Source: Polyangiaceae bacterium (GTDB lineage: Bacteria > Myxococcota_A > Polyangia > Polyangiales > Polyangiaceae). Taken from it: a stretch of 56,007 nucleotides of DNA. A program made the position numbers and the translations under genes. The notes beneath the pieces were generated by a model. The model had not been told where the DNA came from, did not search any database, and saw only the letters and a list, made by a program, of their open reading frames with translations. Shown one piece after another: positions 25,456 through 32,606 of this stretch; position 1 is the first letter of the stretch, and each line of letters begins with the position of its first letter. The DNA is taken from positions 1 through 56,007 of the forward strand of contig JALOQB010000001.1 in the NCBI GenBank assembly GCA_025453595.1. Direction: 5' to 3'.

Positions 25456-26898
25456 ATGCCCCGCCGACGCCGCGTCACCCGCGCCCACCTCCCCTCCCTC
25501 GAGCTCGACCCCGAGCAGCTCCGCGACATGCTCGATCGCTCCGCCCGCCGCGTGATCGATCACCTGCTCGCCCTGCCCTCGATGCCCCTCCACGGGACCG
25601 CCGGCTCCCTCAAGCTCGCCGCCTCCCTCCGCGAACCCATCCCCACCGAGGGGCGCTCCTTTGACGCCCTGCTCTCCCAGCTCTTCGGCCGCATCCTCCC
25701 CGCCAGCCTCAACACCGCCTCCCCCGGCTACCTCGCCTACATCCCCAGCGGCGGCCTCCCCCACGCCGCCGTCGCCGACCTCATCACCTCCGCCGTCAAC
25801 CGCTACGCCGGCGTCTGGATCGCAGGCCCCGGCCTCGCCTCCATCGAGGCCCTCGTCGTACGCTGGTTCTGCGACCTCCTCCCCTTCCCCTCTCCCTCCG
25901 GCGGCGTCCTCACCAGCGGCGGCTCCATGGCCAACCTCACCGCCCTCGTCGCCGCCCGCCGCGCCCTCCTGCCCCCTCACTTCCTCGGCGGAACCCTCTA
26001 CACCTCCGACCAGGCCCACCACTCCGTCGCCAAGGCCGCCCTCATCGCAGGCTTCCCCCCGGACAACATCCGCACCATCCCCTCCGACGATCACTTCCGG
26101 ATGCGTGTAGATATTCTCCATACAACCCTCCGGCAGGACATGGCCGCCGGGAAGACGCCCTTCCTGGTCGTCGCCAGCGCCGGGACCACCAACACCGGCG
26201 CCATCGACCCGCTGCCCGAGCTGGCCGAGCTCTGCCAGCAGCAAGGCCTCTGGCTCCACGTCGACGCCGCCTACGGAGGCTTCTTCCTGCTGACCGAGCG
26301 CGGTCGGGCCGCGCTCCGCGGCATCGAGCAGGCGCGCTCCGTGACCCTCGACCCTCACAAGGGCCTCTTCCTCCCCTACGGCACCGGATGCCTCCTCGTG
26401 CGCGACCAGGAAGAGCTCCGCTCGGCCTTCCGCGTCACCGCCTCCTACCTGCCCCCCGAGGGCGCCTACGACGCCGCGGACCTCTCCCCCGAGCTCTCCC
26501 GCGAGGCCCGCGGCCTCCGCGTCTGGCTCCCCCTCAAGATGCACGGCGTCGGCCCCTTCCAGCAGCAGCTCGACGAGAAGCTCGACCTGGCCCGTCTCGC
26601 CGCCGAACGCCTCCGCGCCATCCCCCACGTCGAGCTGACCGCCCCCCCGGCCCTGTCCCTCCTGGCCTTCCGCCTCTGCCCGCCCGGGCTCGACCCGCCC
26701 CGCCTCGACGCCCTCAACCAGCGCTGGCTCTCCGCCGTCAACGCCTCCCAGCGCGTCTTCCTCAGCGGCACCCGCGCCCACGACCGCTTCCTGCTCCGCC
26801 TCTGCGTCCTCTCCTTTCGCACCCACCGCGACCGCATCGACGAGGCCCTCGACCTCCTCGCTCGCTCCGCCTCCGACCTCCTCCCGACCACGGCGTGA
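25456..26898 (+). CDS. PLP-dependent group II amino-acid decarboxylase
   Basis: 480 residues. The fold-type I decarboxylase pattern is complete: substrate/PLP region SGGSMANLTAL, SDQAHHSVAKAA (His stacking on PLP), HVDAAYGG (Asp) and the Schiff-base lysine in LDPHKGLFLPYGTG. It belongs with aromatic-amino-acid/glutamate/diaminobutyrate decarboxylases; the substrate cannot be set from the sequence. The ATG at 25456 is chosen because codons upstream overlap the divergent Kal-Kce start region. Being divergent from Kal-Kce by 53 bases suggests shared regulation and a link to amino-acid breakdown; inference. Confidence 0.9.
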   Translation: MPRRRRVTRAHLPSLELDPEQLRDMLDRSARRVIDHLLALPSMPLHGTAGSLKLAASLREPIPTEGRSFDALLSQLFGRILPASLNTASPGYLAYIPSGGLPHAAVADLITSAVNRYAGVWIAGPGLASIEALVVRWFCDLLPFPSPSGGVLTSGGSMANLTALVAARRALLPPHFLGGTLYTSDQAHHSVAKAALIAGFPPDNIRTIPSDDHFRMRVDILHTTLRQDMAAGKTPFLVVASAGTTNTGAIDPLPELAELCQQQGLWLHVDAAYGGFFLLTERGRAALRGIEQARSVTLDPHKGLFLPYGTGCLLVRDQEELRSAFRVTASYLPPEGAYDAADLSPELSREARGLRVWLPLKMHGVGPFQQQLDEKLDLARLAAERLRAIPHVELTAPPALSLLAFRLCPPGLDPPRLDALNQRWLSAVNASQRVFLSGTRAHDRFLLRLCVLSFRTHRDRIDEALDLLARSASDLLPTTA

Positions 26899-26905
26899 CG
26901 CCCCC

Positions 26906-26933
26906 TTGACACCTCGCGAGGAGAGTTGATAAT
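26906..26933 (+). promoter_or_regulatory. Strong sigma70-type promoter of the TetR gene
   Basis: Perfect -35 TTGACA (26906-26911), 16-base spacer, -10 GATAAT (26928-26933). The spacer opens with the palindrome CCTCGCGAGG (26912-26921). This AT-rich patch stands out in the GC-rich surroundings and lies 55 bases before the tetR ATG. Confidence 0.75.
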
Positions 26934-26943
26934 GAGTGATTAC
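26933..26943. promoter_or_regulatory. Candidate TetR operator, copy 1
   Basis: TGAGTGATTAC, overlapping the end of the -10 box and the expected start point; AGTGATTACT within it is palindromic at 8 of 10 positions. Nine of eleven bases recur ahead of the exporter gene at 27677-27687 (TGAGTGCTCAC), which is what an autoregulated TetR controlling its neighbour would need. Confidence 0.5.
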
Positions 26944-26987
26944 TTTATAACATTCCCTTTTGGGGGAAAAGAGCTTTGCTAGCCCCC

Positions 26988-27617
26988 ATGGCCAGGCCCA
27001 CCACCATCCAGAACGACGACATCCTGCGGGCGGCCCGGGAGCTGATCATGGAGCGCGGACTCGCGGTGACGACGGCCGAGGTGGCGGCCCGGGCCAGGGT
27101 GTCCGAGGGGATCCTCTTCAAGCGGTTCAAGACGAAGGAGAACCTCCTTCACGCGGCGATGGTCGGGGATTTCACCGAATCGCAGCCCTTCGATGAGCTC
27201 GAGAAGCGGGTGGGCAAGGGCGAGGTGCAAGAGCAGCTCTACGAGCACGGCCTCGAGATGTGGCACCTCTTCCGCAAGCTGATCCCCCTCATCATGATGC
27301 TCTGGTCGACCCGCTCCGAGGAGATGAACGCCCAGCTCCACGGGCCCAACCCTCCCCCGCTCCAGGCCACCCGCAGGATGGCCGGCTACCTCGAGGCCGA
27401 GATGCGCCTCGGCCGTCTTCGCCGCTCCGATCCCGAGATCCTGGCCCGCACCTTCCTCGGTGCCATCTGGAACCACGCCTTCCTCGAGCAGATCACCGAG
27501 CGCGCCCCGGTCCTCCCCCTCCCCATCGAGACCTTCCTCCGCGGCTTCATCCAGCTCCTCTGGGGCGGCATCGCCCCCGAACCTCCCCCCACCACCAGGG
27601 CGCAACGCCCTCGCTGA
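26988..27617 (+). CDS. TetR-family transcriptional regulator
   Basis: 209 residues from the ATG at 26988. The N-terminal HTH (residues about 10-55) is typical: ILRAARELIMERGLAVTTAEVAARARVSEGILFKRFKTKENLL. The C-terminal part is an all-helical ligand/dimer domain (WHLFRKLIPLIMMLW..., TFLGAIWNHAFLEQIT) with a Pro-rich tail. It is likely a repressor of the exporter genes that follow 128 bases downstream in the same direction; a shared motif in both leaders supports this. The ligand is unknown. Confidence 0.92.
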   Translation: MARPTTIQNDDILRAARELIMERGLAVTTAEVAARARVSEGILFKRFKTKENLLHAAMVGDFTESQPFDELEKRVGKGEVQEQLYEHGLEMWHLFRKLIPLIMMLWSTRSEEMNAQLHGPNPPPLQATRRMAGYLEAEMRLGRLRRSDPEILARTFLGAIWNHAFLEQITERAPVLPLPIETFLRGFIQLLWGGIAPEPPPTTRAQRPR

Positions 27618-27676
27618 TCGGCGCATCTACCTCCCACGCAGGGTCAGAGGTCGCTCATGTGGATCCAGTTTTTGAT

Positions 27677-27687
27677 TGAGTGCTCAC
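27677..27687. promoter_or_regulatory. Candidate TetR operator, copy 2 (exporter leader)
   Basis: TGAGTGCTCAC with a symmetric TGAG/CTCA core, 58 bases before the exporter permease ATG. It matches copy 1 ahead of tetR at nine of eleven positions. Confidence 0.5.
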
Positions 27688-27745
27688 AATACAGGAACCA
27701 CCGTGACCTGCCCCCAGGGGGACAGCGCAGGGCGAGGTGCACCAC

Positions 27746-28891
27746 ATGAAGGGGATCTTCGGGGTCCGGGCCATGGCCCGGGTGGCGATTTCGATGATGC
27801 TGCACGGGCGCCTCAAGAGCCTGGGGACGCTGCTGGGGGTGGTCTTCGCGGTGGTGCTGTCGAACCAGCAGATCGGGACGTTTCTGGGGCTCCTGGACAA
27901 GAACGTGATGTTCGTCGAGAACACCCGGGCAGACCTGTGGATCGTGCCGCCGTCGACGACCACGCTCCAGGCGGGGAAGCCGCTGGCGACGGCGGTGCTG
28001 TTCCGCGCACGGACCACCCCCGGGGTCCAGTGGGCAGAGCCGCTCCTGTACGGCAGCGCGACGGTGACGAGGCCCGGAGGGGGCTCGGAGCAGGTGACGC
28101 TGGTGGGCACCCACGCCCCCCGGATGGCGGGAGGGCCCTGGAACGTGGTGGCCGGCGAGCCGGCGGCGCTGCTGCGGCCGGACACGATGTTCTTCGAGGA
28201 CTCGCAGCGCGAGAAGCTGGGCGGCCTCAACCTGGGCAGCGCCCGGGAAGTGAACGGGCGGCGGGTCGTGGTGGGCGGGTTCACCTGGGGGCTGCTCCCC
28301 TTCGGCCCCAGCTACGCCTTCGCCGGGTTCGACACGGCCCGCCAGCTCCTCAAGCGACCCTCGGATCAGGTCGATTTTGTGCTGCTCGGCGTGGCCCCGG
28401 GGGAGCAACCGGAGGCAGTACGGGACCGGCTCCAGCGCGAGATCCCCGGCGCCATGGTCCTCACCCGCCCCCAGTTCTCGAGCCTCATCGTGCGCACGCT
28501 GCTCACCGGCTCGGCCATCGGCATCTCCTTCGGCACCTCGACCTTCTTTGGCCTGCTGGTGGGCTTCGTGGTGGTGAGCCTGTCGATGTTCTCGGCGGTC
28601 ATCGACAACATCCGCGAGTTCGGCACCCTGAAGGCGGTGGGGGCGACCAACGGGGACCTCACGGTGCTGCTCCTCGTCCAGTCGCTCCTCTACGCGCTCT
28701 CGGGCTCGCTCATCGGCCTCGCGCTGGTGTGCCAGCTCGCGGTGGTGGCCCGCTCCCCCAACCTCGCCCTCATCCTGCCGCCGCCGCTCCTCGCCGGGAC
28801 CGTCGTCGTCATGATCCTCCTCTGCATCACCGCCTCCTCCCTCGCCCTCCTCCGCCTCCGCAGCCTCGAGCCTGCGATGGTCTTCCGCTGA
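27746..28891 (+). CDS. ABC exporter permease (DevC/MacB-like FtsX domain)
   Basis: 381 residues. One N-terminal span ([25 protein letters not shown]), a large periplasmic domain (about 45-255), then three C-terminal spans including [20 protein letters not shown] and the FtsX-type block [20 protein letters not shown]. This is the four-span topology of MacB/DevC exporters that work with an adaptor protein and an outer-membrane channel. The ATG at 27746 is preferred to the GTG at 27737 because GAGG stands 8 bases before it. It is the first gene of permease-ATPase-adaptor. Confidence 0.9.
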   Translation: MKGIFGVRAMARVAISMMLHGRLKSLGTLLGVVFAVVLSNQQIGTFLGLLDKNVMFVENTRADLWIVPPSTTTLQAGKPLATAVLFRARTTPGVQWAEPLLYGSATVTRPGGGSEQVTLVGTHAPRMAGGPWNVVAGEPAALLRPDTMFFEDSQREKLGGLNLGSAREVNGRRVVVGGFTWGLLPFGPSYAFAGFDTARQLLKRPSDQVDFVLLGVAPGEQPEAVRDRLQREIPGAMVLTRPQFSSLIVRTLLTGSAIGISFGTSTFFGLLVGFVVVSLSMFSAVIDNIREFGTLKAVGATNGDLTVLLLVQSLLYALSGSLIGLALVCQLAVVARSPNLALILPPPLLAGTVVVMILLCITASSLALLRLRSLEPAMVFR

Positions 28892-28899
28892 GGTCTCCC

Positions 28900-29580
28900 A
28901 TGGTGGCCATCGATGTCCGCGACGTGCACAAGGTCTTCGGCGAGGGCCCCCTCGCCACCCCGGTCCTCAAGGGCGTGAATTTCGCCGTCCAGCAGGGCGA
29001 GCTGGTGATGCTCGCGGGCCCCTCCGGCAGCGGCAAGACCACCCTCCTCAGCATCATCGGCTGCGTGCTCCGCGCCACCCGGGGCTCGGTGCGGCTCCTG
29101 GACCAGGAGATCGTGGGCCTGCCGGAGCGCCTCCTCCCCTCGCTCCGCCTCGACCGCATCGGCTTCATCTTCCAGGGGCATAACCTCATCGCCTCCCTCT
29201 CGGCCAGCGAGAACATCGAGATGCTCCTGGCCCTCCGCGGCCACTCCCCCGCCGAGGCGCGCCGCGCCGCCCACGCCATGCTCGACCGCGTGGGCCTCGG
29301 CGACCGCCGCGACATGCGCCCCGACCAGCTCAGCGGAGGCCAGCGGCAGCGGGTCGCCGTCGCCCGCGCTCTCGCCGGAAACCCCCCGCTCATCCTCGCC
29401 GACGAGCCCACCGCCAGCCTCGACGCCGAGAGCGGGCGCGTCGTCTCCCAGCTGCTGCGCGACCTCGCCAAGGACCAGCAACGCACCGTCGTCGTCGTCA
29501 CCCACGACAACCGGATCTTTCACCTCGCCGACCGCGTCGTCCACTTCGAAGACGGCCGGATCAAGGAGCAAGAATCGTGA
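28900..29580 (+). CDS. ABC exporter ATPase (MacB/DevA/LolD-like)
   Basis: 226 residues. Walker [10 protein letters not shown] (about 39-47), Q-loop FIFQGHNL, signature [15 protein letters not shown], Walker [13 protein letters not shown] and switch His in VVVTHD are all present. This small stand-alone ATPase belongs to the MacB/LolD/DevA group that energises FtsX-type permeases. It starts 8 bases after the permease stop and its stop overlaps the adaptor start (GTGA), so the three subunits are tightly coupled. Confidence 0.95.
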   Translation: MVAIDVRDVHKVFGEGPLATPVLKGVNFAVQQGELVMLAGPSGSGKTTLLSIIGCVLRATRGSVRLLDQEIVGLPERLLPSLRLDRIGFIFQGHNLIASLSASENIEMLLALRGHSPAEARRAAHAMLDRVGLGDRRDMRPDQLSGGQRQRVAVARALAGNPPLILADEPTASLDAESGRVVSQLLRDLAKDQQRTVVVVTHDNRIFHLADRVVHFEDGRIKEQES

Positions 29581-30647
29581 ATTTTCCCTGGAAAATCGCA
29601 GGAATCGCCGCCACCCTCGCCTGCTCCGCGATCATCGCCCGATCCGTCCTCGCGGGCCCGACCACCGCGATCCGCCCGGAAGACAGGGTCAAGGCCACGC
29701 GCCTCGTCGCCCCCCTCTCCGGCGCCGACGAGCGCGTCCCCCTCCAGCCCCCCCGCCTCGTCGGGGGCTACGGCCTCGTCGAGCCCGCGGACCGGGAAAT
29801 CAAGGTCGCCGCCGCCACCGGCGGCCGCATCGCCGCCATCCCGGTGGCCGAGGGCCAGTGGGTCGAAGCAGGACAGCCCCTGGTCCTGCTCGACGCCTCG
29901 ATCGAGGCCGCCTCGCTCAACGCCGCCGAGGCCGACGTGGCCGCGGCCCGCGCCGAGCTCGCACGGGTGGGCCGCGGCCTCCGCAAGGAAGAAGCCGAGG
30001 CCCTCGCCGCCGACGCACGCGCCGCCCAGGCCCGCGCCGAGCTGGCCGCGGGCGTCCTCGCTCGCCTCGAACAGCTGGGTGACGCCTCCTCTGCCGACCA
30101 GCTCGACCGCGCCCGCCGCCAGGCCCAGAGCGACGCCATGACCAGCGTCGCCGCCGACGCACGCGCACGCGCTGCCCTCGGGGGTCGCCGCGAGGAGATC
30201 GACGCCGCCAGGGCCCGCCTCGCCGCCGCCGAGGCGCGCCGCGAGCAGGCGCGCGCCGCCCTCGAACGGCTCACCGTCAAGGCCCCTTCTCCCGGCAAGA
30301 TCCTCCAGATCAAGCTCCGGCCGGGCGAGTACTACACCCCCGGCGGCGCCGACCCGCTCCTCATCCTCGGCGACACCCGCACCCTCCGGGCCCGCGTCGA
30401 CATCGACGAGCGTGACATCGCCCGGGTGCGCCTCGGAGCCCCCGCCTTCGTCACCGCCGACGCCTTCCCCGACCAGAAATTCCCCGGCAAAATCGTCCAG
30501 ATCGGCGCACGCATCGGCCGCAAAAACCTCCGCACCGATGACCCCGTCGAGCGGCTCGATACCAAGATCCTCGAGGTCGTCATCGAGCTGGAGGAGCGCG
30601 AGCGCCTCCTGCCCGGCCTGCGCGTCGCCGGCTACACCGACGGCTGA
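29577..30647 (+). CDS. HlyD/DevB-type membrane fusion protein
   Basis: 356 residues, GTG start overlapping the ATPase stop. Single N-terminal anchor (WKIAGIAATLACSAIIARSVLAG). A lipoyl-like half (GGRIAAIPVAEGQWVEAGQPLVLLD, about 85-110) is followed by a long Ala/Arg/Glu coiled-coil hairpin (about 115-235) and the returning half (LTVKAPSPGKILQIKLRPGEYYTPGG), then beta-barrel. It would bridge the permease to an outer-membrane TolC-like channel, which is not encoded here. Exported substrate unknown; DevBCA relatives export glycolipids, MacB relatives export peptides and macrolides. Confidence 0.93.
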   Translation: MNFPWKIAGIAATLACSAIIARSVLAGPTTAIRPEDRVKATRLVAPLSGADERVPLQPPRLVGGYGLVEPADREIKVAAATGGRIAAIPVAEGQWVEAGQPLVLLDASIEAASLNAAEADVAAARAELARVGRGLRKEEAEALAADARAAQARAELAAGVLARLEQLGDASSADQLDRARRQAQSDAMTSVAADARARAALGGRREEIDAARARLAAAEARREQARAALERLTVKAPSPGKILQIKLRPGEYYTPGGADPLLILGDTRTLRARVDIDERDIARVRLGAPAFVTADAFPDQKFPGKIVQIGARIGRKNLRTDDPVERLDTKILEVVIELEERERLLPGLRVAGYTDG

Positions 30648-30728
30648 GGCACCACCGCGCCCTTGCCCTCGAAACCCCGGCTCGCGGGTGGTCGGACATT
30701 GATTGTCTCATGCGGATGACCCCGGAGC

Positions 30729-31712
30729 ATGACGGAAGAGAGGGGCATCGCTAGACTTCGACGCATGTCGAGCAGCGAGTCCTCTTCACCTCCTCCCGGG
30801 GCCCTGGCGAACGTTTCCTCTGGCTCCTCGCTGGCGCCCTCGGACGAGGCGTACCGACGCGTCTCCGAGGTGTCGATGACCCCGATGGACGCGGGGCCCG
30901 GCAAGAAGGGGGCAGCGTTCGATGTGGTCACCGTCGAGGTGAAGGCCACCGAGTTTGCGGACGGCACCCAGGTGCGCAGCTGGACCCGCACCGAGCAGCG
31001 GGTCGAGGTGGTGGCGCCCCAGGGGGCCCCGGTCACCGAGGCGCACCTGGCGGATCACTCCCCGGTGCTGGGCAAGCTCGCCGGCTTCTCCGAGACCGCG
31101 CGCCTGCTCAAGCTCGACGGAGATGACGACTACACCGACGACGATTTTGACGACGAGGACGAGCACGACCTCGACCTGGACGAAGAAGAGGACGACGACA
31201 TCCCCTCGGCCTCCCCCCGGCTGCTCCAGGCCCACCGCCCCGACCCGACCCCCCTCGTCAACACCAGCTGGAACCCCCCCTTCACCACCCTCCGCGTCAA
31301 CGGCCTCACCGTGACCGTGCCGGACATCAGCGCCATCCACGCCCAGCTCGGCGAGCTGGTGGCCAGCGCCGAGAGCCACCGACGGGTCGCCCGCGAGGCC
31401 CTGCGGCTCATTGAACCCCTCGCCCAGCGCGCCATGACCCTCGGCTACGGCGCTCGCCCCGATCCCGCGGCCCTCGCTGCCCTCCGCGACGAGGCCCGCG
31501 CGCTCGTCGCAGAGCCCCTCCGCCGCGCCGCTCGCGCCCGCGAGGCCGTCGCCGTCGAGCTCGATCACGGCCAGCGCATCTCCCAGCGCGCCACCGGGTC
31601 CCCCCGCGTGAAAGAAAAACTCGACGCCCTGGTCCAGGCCGCCACCGAGGCCCGCGACGCCGCAAGCGAGGCCGAACGGCTCCTCAAGGCCATCGAGGAC
31701 GCGGCCCGCTGA
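30729..31712 (+). CDS. Acidic coiled-coil protein of unknown function
   Basis: 327 residues. Three parts: a Ser/Pro-rich start; a beta-rich part with a very acidic stretch at about residues 136-160 (runs of Asp/Glu around DDYTDDDFDDEDEHDLDLD); and a helical Ala/Arg/Glu-rich C-terminal half (residues about 200-327). It may begin at the later Met at 30765 (MSSSESSS); neither start has a clear ribosome site. No family recognised. Its last 77 bases plus an upstream piece recur at 32483-32577, pointing to a local duplication. It follows the exporter operon by 81 bases. Confidence 0.7.
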   Translation: MTEERGIARLRRMSSSESSSPPPGALANVSSGSSLAPSDEAYRRVSEVSMTPMDAGPGKKGAAFDVVTVEVKATEFADGTQVRSWTRTEQRVEVVAPQGAPVTEAHLADHSPVLGKLAGFSETARLLKLDGDDDYTDDDFDDEDEHDLDLDEEEDDDIPSASPRLLQAHRPDPTPLVNTSWNPPFTTLRVNGLTVTVPDISAIHAQLGELVASAESHRRVAREALRLIEPLAQRAMTLGYGARPDPAALAALRDEARALVAEPLRRAARAREAVAVELDHGQRISQRATGSPRVKEKLDALVQAATEARDAASEAERLLKAIEDAAR

Positions 31713-31722
31713 CCTCCGCAAC
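31646..31722 (+). repeat. 77-base direct repeat, copy 1 (3' end of the acidic protein gene)
   Basis: Matches 32501-32577 at 75 of 77 positions by hand alignment (two transitions, near 31701 and 31707). It covers the last 22 codons, the stop and ten bases beyond. Confidence 0.93.
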
Positions 31723-31769
31723 CCGCGACGGCTCGTGACTCCTTCATCCAACCTGTAATTGCGTGCTCC

Positions 31770-32090
31770 GTGCAGGCCGACACCGAGGTTTCCCAAAGCC
31801 CGGGTCGTGCGCCGGAGCTTGTCGTCCCTGGTTGGGGCAGGCATGATTGGCAGGTGGCAACGCTCCCTCCTGAACCTCCTTTCGAGCTTGAGCCCCAGGA
31901 ACAAGAGATCCCACGCTACCCGGCTCCCCTCGATCCCTTGCTGCTGCCGGCCCGGCTCAAGGAGAACCCCATCGTGCAGCTCTATCTGTCGATGGCTCCC
32001 CAGTTCGAGGGTGAGTTTGCCGAGATGGCCGCGGCGGACGCGCAAGACGACGTGCATGTGGCCGCGGCGCTGGTCGCCAGCGCTCGATGA
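31770..32090 (+). CDS. Small acidic protein, possible antitoxin-like partner
   Basis: 106 residues, GTG start, no good ribosome site. Pro/Glu-rich first half (LPPEPPFELEPQEQEIPRYP) and an amphipathic second half (PIVQLYLSMAPQFEGEFAEMAAADAQDD). No recognised domain. The stop overlaps the next start (ATGA), giving the tight antitoxin-then-toxin order of phd/doc-type pairs; only the layout supports that reading. It lies between two copies of a 77-base repeat. Confidence 0.5.
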   Translation: MQADTEVSQSPGRAPELVVPGWGRHDWQVATLPPEPPFELEPQEQEIPRYPAPLDPLLLPARLKENPIVQLYLSMAPQFEGEFAEMAAADAQDDVHVAAALVASAR

Positions 32091-32500
32091 TCCTCGATCC
32101 CTCCCAGCTCGTCCTGGGCTATCCGTTCATCGCAGCCCGGCACCGCAGGGTTGCAGTCTGCGACGCGGTGGCTGTGCACGGCTGCTGCTTGCAGGCCGCC
32201 GAGCTCGCCGGGGGGGACCCGAAGCTCGAGCCTGCAGCCATGTTCTTTGCGTTTGCAAGCCGCAGGAGAGCCTTCCCCTTCGCCTGGAAATTGATGGCTG
32301 ATTTCATCCTCCGTGCTCAGGCCAGGGTGAACGGGTTCACGTTGCTGGCAACGCGTGCTGAAATCGAAGCCTTGTGTATTGAAGTTCTCTACAAAAAAAG
32401 CAGACTGGGAGAGCATCCGTGGGTGGACCCTCCCCCGGTTGGTTGCCTCCCCGGGTCTGTTAGCTCGCAGCCCTGCGACACCTCTCGCTGCCCTCGGTGA
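32087..32500 (+). CDS. Doc/Fic-fold-like protein with degenerate active site
   Basis: 137 residues. The region PAAMFFAFASRRRAFPFAWKLMADFILRAQARVNGF, then TRAEIEALCIEVLYKKSRLGE, follows the plan of Doc proteins (AALL..L..NHPFxDGNKRTA....FL.LNG, then ..E...L.....). The motif HPFxDGNKR is replaced by RAFPFAWKL: His, Asp, Gly and Asn are gone. If the reading is right the protein cannot transfer nucleotides or phosphate. The last about 30 residues (PPPVGCLPGSVSSQPCDTSRCPR) look like out-of-frame DNA and run into the repeat copy at 32483, so the gene may be truncated. Local GC is lower than around. The Doc assignment is inference. Confidence 0.45.
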   Translation: MILDPSQLVLGYPFIAARHRRVAVCDAVAVHGCCLQAAELAGGDPKLEPAAMFFAFASRRRAFPFAWKLMADFILRAQARVNGFTLLATRAEIEALCIEVLYKKSRLGEHPWVDPPPVGCLPGSVSSQPCDTSRCPR

Positions 32501-32577
32501 CGAGGCCCGCGACGCCGCAAGCGAGGCCGAACGGCTCCTCAAGGCCATCGAGGACACGGCCTGCTGACCTCCGCAAC
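32483..32577 (+). pseudogene. Truncated, internally deleted copy of the acidic protein gene 3' end
   Basis: Bases 32483-32510 align with 31473-31500 and bases 32501-32577 with 31646-31722 of the gene at 30729. Relative to the parent, 156 bases (52 codons, in frame) are missing, and the join falls in the shared word CGAGGCCCGCG. The copy still reads in frame (LAALGDEARDAASEAERLLK...) and is open back to about 32355, but its upstream sequence is unrelated, so it is probably a remnant. Confidence 0.8.
32501..32577 (+). repeat. 77-base direct repeat, copy 2
   Basis: Second copy of the tail repeat described at 31646-31722; separated from it by 778 bases holding the two small overlapping genes. 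Confidence 0.93.
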
Positions 32578-32606
32578 GCGAGGCTGATACGCTCCGGGGA
32601 AGGCCC

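Noticed and set aside
31723-32500. Insertion sequence or integron cassette between the 77-base repeats
   Set aside because: No transposase, no terminal inverted repeats and no short target duplication were seen; the repeats are a gene end, so local duplication fits better.
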